A stretch of 64,000 nucleotides of DNA from Platycnemis pennipes. Taxonomy: Eukaryota > Arthropoda > Insecta > Odonata > Platycnemididae. The notes under the pieces are model-generated. The model saw only the letters and a program-made list of their open reading frames with translations, had not been told where the DNA came from and made no database searches. The position numbers and the translations under genes were made by a program. Below, one piece after another: positions 39,746 to 49,032 of the stretch. Position 1 is the stretch's first letter, and every line of letters begins with the position of its first letter. The DNA lies in assembly GCA_933228895.1 (NCBI GenBank), contig OW121846.1, positions 5,363,915-5,427,914 on the forward strand. The letters are read 5' to 3'.

Positions 39746-41767
39746 ATGTCTCGCATCCGGACCAGGGATCAATGCGAGGCACATGACTGCACCGGCGAGG
39801 GACACCACGTGATCTCCTGCTCCAGATGCACCGGATGGTTCCACTATCTGTGCCTAGGATGGAGGGACACGGCTCGGGACCTCACCGGTCTCACCTTCGT
39901 CTGCACGCGGTGCAACCTGGCAGCAGTTCCACCCAGCCCTCCGATGGTGACCTCACCGCCATATTACCGCACCCCATGGCCGGAGTTCTTCGGTCGCGAC
40001 TCCGAAGACCCGGAGGACTTCCTAAGGGAAATTACTAACGCGCTCAGAGAGGACAACGTCCCGCGGTCCTGGTGGGTCCGCCGTGCAGAACTCCAGCTGC
40101 AAGGAGACGCCCGGCAATGGTGGGCTCCCTATCGTGAGTTTTCCCTCACCTGGGAGGACTTCACGCAGCGTCTCCGGGGGAGGTACGACACTTCTGCGGA
40201 GAGAGCGAAACTCCAGGCCAAACTATTTGGGGGCACCCAGGCGCCGAGGGAGAGCGTGGAGATCTTCATTCTCCGTAAGGTCCAGCTCTTCAGGAGGTTG
40301 TTTCCGAATGGAGACAAGGAAACCCTTCTGCCGACACTCATCGAGCAGCTCCTCCCCAGGATCCGGCAGACGCTCCGTGCCTATCCGCCTGGAGATGTGG
40401 AGAGCCTCATCCGACGGGCCAGCGCCGTGGAAAGAGACCAAACAGAGGAGGCTGTACGATCTCACCCCGCCGGACCACCGAAGTGCCGGCTCTGCCCGGG
40501 ATTCCACCTCCACAGAGAATGTCCGGAGAACCAAGTGGGAAAGCCCAAGGCCGCTCCTTTTCCGGCCTATGAAGCCATAAGGGCCACTCAACCCAACACC
40601 ACCCGAAGTTCCGAACATTCCCTACGGAATCGCGTGGAGGTTGGTGGCGAAGATTTGCAGCCCCCAACCGACCTGCAGCAGGAATACCCATTTCCCGTGG
40701 AACACAGCACGGAGGAGAATAACCAGCTATCCGACGCCCTCTCTCGCGCACCCACCGAGGTTGAAACCGCCGTGACCCCCGAGATGGACCGATGTTTCCC
40801 TATGCCTCTTTGTGCTGTCACGCGACAGGCGGATTTGTGTACTCGCAGCCCACGAGCCCAAGTGGAGGACACGAGAAGACACCAGAAGATCCACCCACAG
40901 GATATCCGACCTAAGACACCCCCACGGGCTACGCCTGACAAGAAGGAGGAAGACGACCCCTCCGAAGACCAGAGGTATCACACCCGAGCGGGGATTAGGC
41001 AGAAGTCAGTGAATCAGTGTTCTCCTCTCTCCCCCACACACACACGTGCTCATAAGGACCGACTCCACACGGACAGTGACACCCAGTGTTCTCCCCTCTC
41101 CACCCACACTAGTGTACTCCCCCGGACCGGTAATATACGGTCTAGTGAAGTAAGACCAGCGCTAAGGACCGACACCAGACGGCCTAGTGAAGTGGGACCC
41201 CCAGCACATACGATGGCGCCGCATTTACGGCCAAAGTGGGAGGGGTGGAATGATGCGCCCCAATGGTGGTCCGAAATGCGCGCCATTTGCGAACGCCGCG
41301 CGTCCGCTGCCCCCTTGCGGCTCCCGCGTGAACCACCCTCTGGCCTAGCAACAAGGCCACGTGCAAGAGGCGCTCTCACGCGCACCATGAAGCGTCACGG
41401 GTTTTCCCCAACCCCTTCCCCCGCCTCCGAGGACACACCGAGGTGCCTTTCACTTTTCCTCTCCCCCGCGCGCTCTTCCCCTCCCCTAGCTCCGCCAACG
41501 CACCCTGATTGGCCCGACCCTGGCCACACCCCCATCTCCGGACGGAATATAAGCCAGGGTCTCGGCCAGGGAAAAGGAGAGTTCGCCAGTGGAGGGAACA
41601 CAGTTCGGGCACTGCCTTTGAGCTCCCCTCTCTCCACTGGCGGAGTCCACCGGGTGGAAGGAACACAGTTCAGGCTCTGCCTTCGAGCTCCCTCCTCCAC
41701 CCCCCAGGGTACGCCGCACGCCACAGTTCGGGCTCCGCCTTCGAGCTTGTGCCGGCGTATCTCCTGA
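39746..41767 (+). CDS. gag: Gag with N-terminal PHD-like finger (Gypsy 2)
   Basis: Open from 39731 to the stop at 41767 (678 codons; an ATG at 39746 is the alternative start). Numbering from 39731, residues 15-61 form a C4HC3 zinc finger: C15-x4-C20-x9-C30-x2-C33-x4-H38-x2-C41-x16-C58-x2-C61, with WF before the His, the PHD pattern. About 113-235 is a retrotransposon Gag domain (WWVRRAELQLQGDARQWW, FTQRLRGRYDT). A zinc knuckle CRLCPGFHLHREC is at about 252. At about 333 comes LSDALSRAP, normally the end of RNase H, so a deletion fused Gag to a pol remnant. From residue 507 the frame reads into the 3' LTR. No internal stops. The protein probably packages RNA and needs pol from another copy. 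What the finger binds is unknown. Confidence 0.85.
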   Translation: MSRIRTRDQCEAHDCTGEGHHVISCSRCTGWFHYLCLGWRDTARDLTGLTFVCTRCNLAAVPPSPPMVTSPPYYRTPWPEFFGRDSEDPEDFLREITNALREDNVPRSWWVRRAELQLQGDARQWWAPYREFSLTWEDFTQRLRGRYDTSAERAKLQAKLFGGTQAPRESVEIFILRKVQLFRRLFPNGDKETLLPTLIEQLLPRIRQTLRAYPPGDVESLIRRASAVERDQTEEAVRSHPAGPPKCRLCPGFHLHRECPENQVGKPKAAPFPAYEAIRATQPNTTRSSEHSLRNRVEVGGEDLQPPTDLQQEYPFPVEHSTEENNQLSDALSRAPTEVETAVTPEMDRCFPMPLCAVTRQADLCTRSPRAQVEDTRRHQKIHPQDIRPKTPPRATPDKKEEDDPSEDQRYHTRAGIRQKSVNQCSPLSPTHTRAHKDRLHTDSDTQCSPLSTHTSVLPRTGNIRSSEVRPALRTDTRRPSEVGPPAHTMAPHLRPKWEGWNDAPQWWSEMRAICERRASAAPLRLPREPPSGLATRPRARGALTRTMKRHGFSPTPSPASEDTPRCLSLFLSPARSSPPLAPPTHPDWPDPGHTPISGRNISQGLGQGKGEFASGGNTVRALPLSSPLSTGGVHRVEGTQFRLCLRAPSSTPQGTPHATVRAPPSSLCRRIS

Positions 41768-42177
41768 CCGCTCTCCTCGTCCACGGCTGATCCTGGACGA
41801 GCTACCTCACCTGACCGCCGCCCGGGGTGAACGCCAGCGCCCGATCGCCGCAGTGGACCCGCAGCTCAGGCCCCTCCAGACGCCACCGCCGTCCCAGCTT
41901 CGGCCGCCCAGATACGCGCCGAAAAGGACAACTACTGAAGCGAGCGCACGCCGCCGTTCCATTTTGTGGGAGAAGGCTTGCCTTCTCCTTGTAACCCTCT
42001 TCACCAATGAAAAATAAATAAACCCGAGTCAACCTTTCTTTGGGGTTTTCTTTCTTTATTATTCCCCTGGCAGTCCCCGCCGCCTCCGCTCGCCGACTCC
42101 ATCAATAAGAGACCCGCGGGTACGGGATCCAGGATCTCGGTCGCTCCCCGCCCCTCCCTGACGTCGAGTACGCGACA
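41251..42177 (+). repeat. Gypsy 2 3' LTR
   Basis: 927 bp, differing from the 5' LTR at 4 positions (for example CGGGTGGAAG for CGGATGGAAG, and CACCAATGA for CACCACGGA). Confidence 0.95.
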
Positions 42178-42427
42178 ACCTTCTCAGAACTGAAATTAAG
42201 CCTAATTGCTGATGACATTTTTGTAAAATACTGAAAGGGATTGTTGTAGACTAGAAAATGATCACGCCGAGTTGGAAAATAAAATAACTTTTATTTTCAA
42301 CGAGGATTCAAACATTTTCAGAGGGATCATAGTAAATTTTGAGATGGTTGTCTGCTAATAAATTAAATATTCACAACTTCAATATTAATTTAAAGTGAAA
42401 ACAAAGAAAAGAAACAAAAAATTTGGT

Positions 42428-43853
42428 TTAAAGGAATTTTCTGTTTTTTTGACAAAAATGTTCAATGATGGTAGTGCTGGGAACCCTCTCTTTAACAAGT
42501 TTTTTTTCGATGTGAAGAATGGATAAATTTGAAAATCTTGATTGGCCGGTTGTAGACCGAACCCACGACTTCATTCTTCGCATGACTGAAAAACTTCTTT
42601 CACATCCACCCGAGCTGACGGGCAGGCCGATTGCTACTTGGAGAAGTCTGTAAACATTCGGCATGATATCTTCATTTATTTCTGCTCTGAAATTTATAAG
42701 TTTGACCTCTAGTTCCTTGTTTTTAAATATATTTCTCAATAAGTACTATTGCCTCGGCATTTAAGGAATGGGTATCAATATTCCAAAATCTTTGTAATTA
42801 TTAATGAAATCTTCAGCTTCAGTCAAGTTCAACTGATTAAAGGCATCCGCTGCCTTTGCCAGGGGAATGGACTCAAACCTGTGCTGAAAATGTGAAATAA
42901 CGTTATCCAAAACCCTGTTGTACACATTGATTTTCCAGTAATCTCGAGTGTTGGGGTTGGTGTCAGATGGTAGGTCAGTCAGCTGGCTTTTTCCTTCGGT
43001 AGTTTCAACATAGTAATCGCTCATTTTTGCGGGCGGCTGCTGCGTTCTTTTCTTTGAGACAGACACAGGCTCTAGCAAAATGTCGTTGTTGTTCGCAAAT
43101 TCTACTATCTCGGTCCATAAACCATCAAAATTATTTCTGCTATCTGCGAAAGTAGTTTGATTGCTGGCAATAACTGAACTTGCTCTCCCCGTCGCATCTG
43201 GGCCTTGCAAATACTTACTCAGCACGTTGGTCACCGATAAAACTGAATGGATTACGAAAAGATTAACAACGAATTCAGGTTGTGCGATAGATCTCAACAA
43301 ACCGATGGCCTCCACCATCTCGTGCAGCGTTGATTTCCTCCTCAAGGGCTTCTTCGATTGCGTTGAAGTCATTTATTACAACGTTACAATTTGTGTAACG
43401 GCAGCACCATCTTGTACTACTTAAGCACCCCATTTCTTACCCACCCTTAATGCCTAGCTTCTTTTGAATCTCTGCTAAGATGGCATGATTACCAGGTTGT
43501 GAATAGTGCATATGGAGGGCTTCAAGAGTATTGAAGAAAAAGTAAGCTGACTGGATATCGCTGCAGGAATAGACAACGGCCAAATTTACTTTGTGAGCTA
43601 AGCAGTGGATATAAATTGCCTGTGGGTGTAACTCTTTCATTTTCACCTGGAGACCTGCGTTCTTTCCTGACATTACGCTGGCACCATCGTATGATTGTCC
43701 AATCATTGGTATATCGTCCAAGCTGCATTTCGTTAAAAAATCTTGAATCATTTGGCTTAGCGACTCGGAATCTCTTGCTGTGGAACAATTTAAGAAACCC
43801 AGAAACCTTTCGTTGGGCTCCAATCCTCTTACGTACCTCAAAACTTCTGACAA
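42428..43853 (-). pseudogene. hAT element 2 transposase (ZMYM1-like), C-terminal two thirds
   Basis: Three open pieces on the minus strand. 43437-43853: GFLNCSTARDSESLSQMI, IGQSYDGASVMSGKNAGLQ, AIYIHCLAHKVNLAVV, the hAT catalytic core. 42761-43372: the helical insertion region (LLRSIAQPEFVVNLFVIHSV). 42428-42739: the end LPVSSGGCERSFSVMRRMKS, SRFSNLSILHIEKKLV, the hAT dimerisation domain. Breaks near 43400 and 42750 and loss of the N-terminus make it inactive. This type is widespread in animals and related to zinc finger MYM-type protein 1. Confidence 0.85.
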
Positions 43854-43874
43854 CTGTTCTTCTTTTAAGAAGAG

Positions 43875-44880
43875 TAGGGATTGTTAGTGACAGGTGGGGA
43901 AGGGAGGAGGGCTCTCCTTACTGTCTCACGAAGGGGAGTATGGGAATCGAAGATGATCTTGCGTAAGATTATGTTTACACATTAGATCATACTTGTATTA
44001 CCATTTTAATAATAATGGTGTTTTTAGAACAGCAAGAATGTATTTACTACGAGATAGTGTGCTCCCACTACCTCTAGACCTGAGTCTCGGAAGTTAAAGA
44101 AAGAGAGGTAAAATTTTCAGAACAACATAGCCTCGGATTCCTTGTGATGAGCGAAATACATTGTGATCATGAATTTTAACACAAATAGGCAAATATCGCA
44201 ACTCGGGTATACAAAAGGGATTGTACGTCTGATTCACAACTAAATAACTTTAAGATTCACCACTGAATGCTCCACAAATTACTACGGCTTACGGTTATGG
44301 AGCTTATTCCATGCACGTCAGCGACGGACATTAGTTTTACTTGGTGAAATAAAGGGCGGGAAAGACTGGGATTTAACGTAATGGTAGAAAAATAACGAGA
44401 ATTTCCTATCCCAGTTTCTCCCTGACTGATACGAGGATTCCCTGATTTTTCCAGAAATTCGAAATTCCCTGACAATTCCAGGTTTTTCCATTTCACCACG
44501 TCCATCTTGTATTTTTAACCTTCTTCTTTACCTTCTTTACTAACTTGCGTTCACACGAGCCACAAATTCAGGTAACCTGCGCCAAACCTAGTAACGCAAT
44601 GCTAGTAAAATCAGTTTACCAGCGTTTCTCCAGCCTGCGTTCATAGGACGAACTTGATACTCAAGTTACTTGCATATAGGTACGGGTTACTGGCTTTCCA
44701 ACCTAGTAGTGTGAACGGGGCCAAAGGGACCGCACCGCCGTGCTGTGGCTCGGCCGCAGGCGACCGGTTGCCAGCGTTGTGTGAAGCGTGGCCACCACAA
44801 TTTCGATTTGTCAAATTTTTCTGGGGGGGGCCACGAGCCTTCTGGGGGGGGGGGGGCCGGGCCCCCCCCAGGGACCCCCC
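43875..44880. other. Non-coding left-over of hAT element 2, with a possible small MITE
   Basis: No coding remnant recognised. At 44548-44717 the sequence starts CGTTCACAC and ends GTGTGAACG, the look of a small MITE of about 170 bp, but without a clear target duplication. Runs of G near 44820-44860 lead into the right TIR. Confidence 0.35.
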
Positions 44881-44902
44881 TAGCTACGCCCATGCACGAC
44901 AT

Positions 44903-45060
44903 GTTCCTTTGGAAACGTCTTCCCTCCCAGAAATGAAGCAGCCGAAACCCCTCGACGGGTTCCACGCTGGAGGAAGAACATCCATTAACATGGATGCAAC
45001 CATTTCTTCATATATCAGGCTGTTCCGAGTGATGAGGTGCATCAATTGAAATGAATTGTC
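44903..45060 (+). pseudogene. pol: BEL/Pao pol resuming after hAT element 2
   Basis: Continues the frame of 38500-38532 as HVPLETSSLPEMK, then ISSYIRLFRVMRCIN, the segment between RNase H and integrase in BEL/Pao. The clean continuation confirms that the 6.4-kb hAT insertion is a single event. Confidence 0.75.
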
Positions 45061-45493
45061 TCCAAGCCGTAATGGTGATCCTTTCGTTTGTGGTATAAAG
45101 GGAAAGGGAACTTTCAGGAAATGACAACAGTACCTCAGTGTTTCTTCTGGCCTGAGAAAGGTCTTCCGGTCAGCAACAAGCTTCAAGGAGTCTGAAGGAG
45201 CTCTTGTTAAAATACATAACACTTCTTGTATTTCTACACAGAACACTGATGCACTTGCACAAACAAACACTGATGTTGGCATGTGCCACTTGTCAAAATG
45301 TGTTGTAAATTTGAGGAAATGGTAAATCCGCGTCCTCTCACGCCCGGAAGGGTCAGCCCCGGTCGGCTGACCCTTCCGGCCAGATTTTAGATTGTTGAAA
45401 TTGACCGCACCTTAATTGACGGATTAAGCATTGCCGGAAAACGCTGAAAACTATGACATTCCTCTCCCAACTCGTTGAAAGCTTACGGGACAA
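45061..45493 (+). other. Decayed BEL/Pao integrase region
   Basis: By position this should be integrase, but only vague resemblance remains. It contains a GC-rich palindrome (45344-45379). A 132-codon minus-strand frame across 44884-45282 is antisense to the BEL reading and has no motif. Confidence 0.35.
45344..45379. repeat. Perfect palindrome, 15-bp arms
   Basis: CCGGAAGGGTCAGCC and its exact reverse complement around a 6-nt loop. Confidence 0.9.
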
Positions 45494-46005
45494 ATGGGGG
45501 CGTTTACTCGGAACCGAAATCGCAATTTTGTACATGAAATCGTTAGATGGAAACGAAAAAAGAATTTTAGTGAAAAAATTAATCTTCTAACCACAACCAT
45601 TCACTCATAAATCAAAAATGAAAATAAGCAAAAGGTGACGCCTACCGAAAATGCTGCTGTGATAACATTGACGTCATTTTCCTCGAGGAAGGGAGTGGAG
45701 GGGGATTCTCGGAAGGTCTGCTCGCACAGGTGCTGTCAAAATCGCTCCCATTGGCCGAGTCAGCTGTGTCCCCCCCATTGCGATAAGGCGAAGTAGCTTC
45801 GCGGGCTCGGTTCTGATTCGACGAAGTCGATATACGTCAGAGGTTGCACCACGCCCACTTTTCCGAAAGGGTTAAAAACATCAGTTTTTCGCCGCTTATA
45901 ACTCGGGAAATAATTGTCGGATCAAAAAACGGGAAAATACGGGTCTTTTTATTTTACAAACTCTATCAGATTCGGCAATAAAAAAAATATGGTAAACGAC
46001 CCCAT
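45494..46005 (+). mobile_element. MITE family A, copy 3 (full length)
   Basis: 512 bp with ends ATGGGGGCGTTTAC and GTAAACGACCCCAT, which define the 14-bp terminal inverted repeat (one mismatch). Contains TGACGTCA. Inserted in the BEL/Pao integrase region. Confidence 0.85.
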
Positions 46006-46089
46006 TAATTAAAATTTTTGGCGGTGTCGGTCCAGAGAATTTTGCATACGTTGCAGCAACGCGCCAAACGGTTCGAGGGCTCCTCTAAC

Positions 46090-46145
46090 CTTCGCAACCT
46101 TCTCCCCGTTTTTCTCCCGGCCAGTTATTAAATTACTACCCTTGC
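46090..46145 (+). pseudogene. pol: BEL/Pao pol C-terminus
   Basis: RPVIKLLPLP, the usual last motif of BEL/Pao polyproteins, followed by a stop. It places the 3' end of the coding region about 140 bp before the 3' LTR. Confidence 0.6.
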
Positions 46146-46192
46146 CAACTTCGAGCTAACGGCTTTTCGAAGTTTATTTTATTTTTTGTGTG

Positions 46193-46230
46193 TCAGTTCT
46201 GTTTTTTTTTGACCTAGTTGGGTCAAAAAA
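46193..46230. repeat. Palindrome with 19-20-bp arms
   Basis: CAGTTCTG, a run of T, GACC, a 6-nt loop TAGTTG and the complementary arm. The T run has nine bases and the A run eight. It lies between the BEL/Pao stop codon and the purine tract. Confidence 0.85.
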
Positions 46231-46272
46231 AACAGAACTGGGTTTTATCGGGTGAATGGAAGGCAATTTACC

Positions 46273-46286
46273 CGGGGTGGGCGGGG
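46273..46286 (+). promoter_or_regulatory. BEL/Pao polypurine tract
   Basis: CGGGGTGGGCGGGG immediately before the 3' LTR start TATTCGCGCGAC; would prime plus-strand synthesis. Confidence 0.5.
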
Positions 46287-46748
46287 TATTCGCGCGACTC
46301 GAAAGGTACGCCTATTTGGAGTTTCCCTACCTTTTAAATTCCCTCCTTGGGCGCAACTCGGGCATCGCTTGTTCTTCGCGATTTCAATTGTCGCGCGAGT
46401 TTCGTCCACGGTCGTGTCTATACGGTTTCATCTGCTACGGGAATAGTATGGGTCAGTCCGGACTGAAGGTCAGTTGGCTTTGGTTGGCCGGTCATTCCCA
46501 AGATGAGTAAAAGGAGACTTCTCTCACTTTCCTCACCTTGGGACATACCGACCTCCCGAAGCTAAAGCTGCGAGCGCTCGCGGGCAATGTGCGAAGTAGA
46601 AGACCAGGTAAGCGCCCTTTTTCTCCGTCATCTTCCAATTATTTTGTTTGCTATCCCACCTTCTTTGCTTCCCGTTCAGTTATTTTGAATTACCAAGCTT
46701 GTACAGGCTTGACTCCTCAAATTCTTATTGGCGCGGCAGTTGACTACA
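46287..46748 (+). repeat. BEL/Pao 3' LTR
   Basis: Blocks shared with 32292-32860 in the same order. The end is set near 46748 by comparison with the sequence before the 5' primer-binding site. Confidence 0.65.
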
Positions 46749-48556
46749 TGTGCCGCAAATTGAAATCTGTCTTCTCTTCCGTAATATATTTGGTTTATTG
46801 TTCCAAATTGGCTCTCAGACTTAGAGCAAATAGACTTATTCGTAAAAAAATGGCACTTGTCCAAATCACCCAAAGAGTGAGGAACAGAGGAATATTAAAT
46901 TGATGTCCATGGGAATTGCAATGACTAGAATCAGTCTATAAAATATCTTGACAAAGTTTCGTGATACTATGGAAGAAACGGGTTATTAAGAATAGTGACC
47001 GAGTAATGTAGAATACCATGGTATTCAGGCTCACAAACGACCAGCTACCCGATCTCATTAGTTTTATATACCCTACTTATTTCACGAAAGAACAGTACAA
47101 AACTGAGAGGGAACAACTGGCCCATCACCTGTTAAAGTCTTTGCATGCAATTCCTCCTCATTTTCTGTCAGCACAATTATAAATATTGTCCTCGTTAAGC
47201 ACATCCCTACCTGTACCACTTACTCATTTCTAAATAGAGGACCTTCTAATATTTCCAGTAGCAGGAGATCGGCCTTCTGGCACCATTCATAGAATGACTT
47301 CCCCAACGTTTGACCAAATAGGAATTCAATGTTTCTGCATTCTTTTTCGGATTTAATTTACCACTCATAATTACCAAACACCGATTCTTATTTTGTAGTA
47401 TTCTATGAAAACTCTTCGCAGAAAAATCTGGCCTTTTTCTCCTCAGACTTTCTACTTCGGGAGCCGAAGGAACGATAGCGAATAAAAGCTTCTACTCTTG
47501 CTCTTCTACTACTTCTACTCTACGTCTTGCAAACCTCACGAAGGCACGGAAAAAAGGAGACTTCAGTCTTAGTGGTCAAATACTCATCCCGAAAACTACC
47601 CATTCATCTGGGTCCTTCATAATTCTGAGTTCTCGAGCCTAGTGATTAGCATGTGAGAAACGTGCGTGACTTAAAAGTTGAATGTAAACAGAGGTATTCA
47701 TGTTGGTGGGTACTCGTATACTCGCCGGGGTATTCATTCGGGTGTTCGTATTCAGGAGTATTGTCCTACGTATTCAAGTATTCGCTCACGCGCTAAGGTA
47801 GGTATAAGTCACCCTCGTGGTCATTCGGGTAGGTACTCATGATCCAGTCGTCGAGCTATTCATGTGCTCGTTCGGGAACTCATATTGTCATCGAGGTATT
47901 CATGTACTCACGTATTCGTCGGGTAGCCATGTACTCATTTGGGCATTCAAATGTCAATGAGTGGTTACATTAGGCGCACTGCGAGGCTGTGCTATGCACG
48001 GGGCCAAAAGTGGTGTGGGGATAAGCTTCAGGGAAAAGAGGGGTAAAGGAAAAGGGTGGGGGACAAGTGAGTGATATTTAATCCTGGAGGCCTGAACGCT
48101 TTTAAGGTCCCAATATCTGCCATTTCTCGCGTTACAACTTCTAAAGCATGATGCATTTTTCTGGGAGGGTTTTAAGGCGAATGGTGAGTGGCCTATGGTG
48201 TGAATCTCCCCTGCCGAGATGGAACCACAGTCGATGACTGTCAGCGCTCCATGACGCTAACTAAGTGACCTGACCATTCCCAAATATGGCCTTCGTCTCC
48301 CCTCAGTCACCAGCTGCACCCTCCCCTACATCGCCCATACCCTTGTCCCATTCCTAAAATTGCAACATCGCAGCAGTTTTACTATGTCTCGATCGGACTG
48401 CGTCTAGCCACAATATCTCGCCTCGGCTGCCTCTGGCGTGAACCGGCAACCTACCCTTTTCCTTTTCTGTGTGAACTGGGAAGCCGTCGCAAGCATTGGT
48501 CATTATTCTTTATTCATCGTTTTCTGCAATATATTTTTCACTATTTGTATCGGAAG
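46749..48556. other. No supported gene; degenerate tandem repeats
   Basis: Unassigned. Between about 47690 and 47950, variants of GTATTCATGTACTCG recur irregularly, suggesting an old minisatellite. The rest shows nothing recognisable. Confidence 0.4.
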
Positions 48557-49032
48557 AAGATGGGAATCATTGTCAGATCGCAGGTTGAAATTTAGACTTA
48601 ATCTCTTCCACAAATTCCAGGGCAATATTTTCAGTGATGCTGTTAAAAATATTTTACGAACCCCAACTTACTATGGCAGACTGGACCATAATCATAAAGT
48701 TAGAGAAATTGATTGCCGAACTGACCGATTCAAAATGTCCTTTTTCCCTCGCACAATAAGAGATACGAATAACGGTAAATATGTCCTATCGGAGAGTAGC
48801 AATGAATAGCATTGGTAGCTGCATGTTGGTATGAGTACTTAAAGCTAACCCTACTAACAGAATGTTTTTGCATGTTTGCTTTGCAATTTCTATCTTTTTT
48901 TAAATAGTGTAGTTCTGACTACTATATTAATACTATTCCTTTTTTATGCATGATATGTAGTGCATGTTTGGTGAGCAATCACCCCCTGCCACACACCCTT
49001 GTGGTGGCTTGCAGGGTATTATGTAGATGTAG
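48557..49032 (+). mobile_element. LINE-T 3' fragment
   Basis: Encodes WESLSDRRLKFRLNLFHKFQ, REIDCRTDRFKMSFFPRTIR and a C-terminus KYVLSESSNE (stop at 48807), then a 3' UTR ending GCAAGCCACC-type sequence (here as its complement) and GTAGATGTAG. Almost identical to the copy at 51838-52318, and with the same 5' truncation point. Confidence 0.85.

Larger units (their letters stand above)
38661..42177 (+). mobile_element. Gypsy-type LTR element 2 encoding PHD-Gag only (young, non-autonomous)
   Basis: LTRs of 927 bp each (38661-39587, 41251-42177) differ at only 4 positions by my count. The 4-bp target duplication ACCT flanks it (38657-38660, 42178-42181). Primer-binding site TGGCGCCCAACGTGGGGC (39588) is of the tRNA-Lys kind. 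The purine tract AAAGTGGGAGGGGTGGAA (41233-41250) precedes the 3' LTR. The 1663-bp interior has one ORF, Gag; protease, RT and integrase are deleted. Confidence 0.95.
38533..44894 (-). mobile_element. hAT element 2 (ZMYM1-like transposase) with exact TSD
   Basis: TIRs CATGGGCGTAGCCAGG (38533) and CCTAGCTACGCCCATG (ending 44894). The 8-bp duplication CACGACAT sits on both sides (38525-38532, 44895-44902), and joining across it restores the BEL frame WPSRHVPLE. Transposase pieces lie on the minus strand at 42428-43853. A Gypsy-type element (38661-42177) is inserted near the left end; without it the element is about 2.84 kb. G-runs near both ends. Confidence 0.9.
32292..46748 (+). mobile_element. 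Old BEL/Pao retrotransposon hosting nested insertions
   Basis: Related but diverged LTRs lie at both ends (32292-about 32860 and 46287-46748). The primer-binding site TGGTGCCGAAACCCGGGA (32864) has the form common in BEL/Pao elements. Between them, Gag, protease, RT, RNase H and the pol C-terminus follow in order, with Pao-type motifs. The 14.5-kb span includes a LINE (about 33555-34905), a hAT fragment plus MITE copy 2 (37312-38216), a hAT element (38533-44894) carrying a Gypsy-type element, and MITE copy 3 (45494-46005). Frameshifts throughout. No target duplication found. Confidence 0.85.

Noticed and set aside
40223..41388. Minus-strand frames antisense to PHD-Gag
   Set aside because: Shadows of a GC-rich coding sequence; no recognisable domains.
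44884..45282. 132-codon minus-strand frame
   Set aside because: The plus strand over 44903-45049 continues the BEL/Pao reading exactly across the hAT TSD, so the minus frame is antisense.
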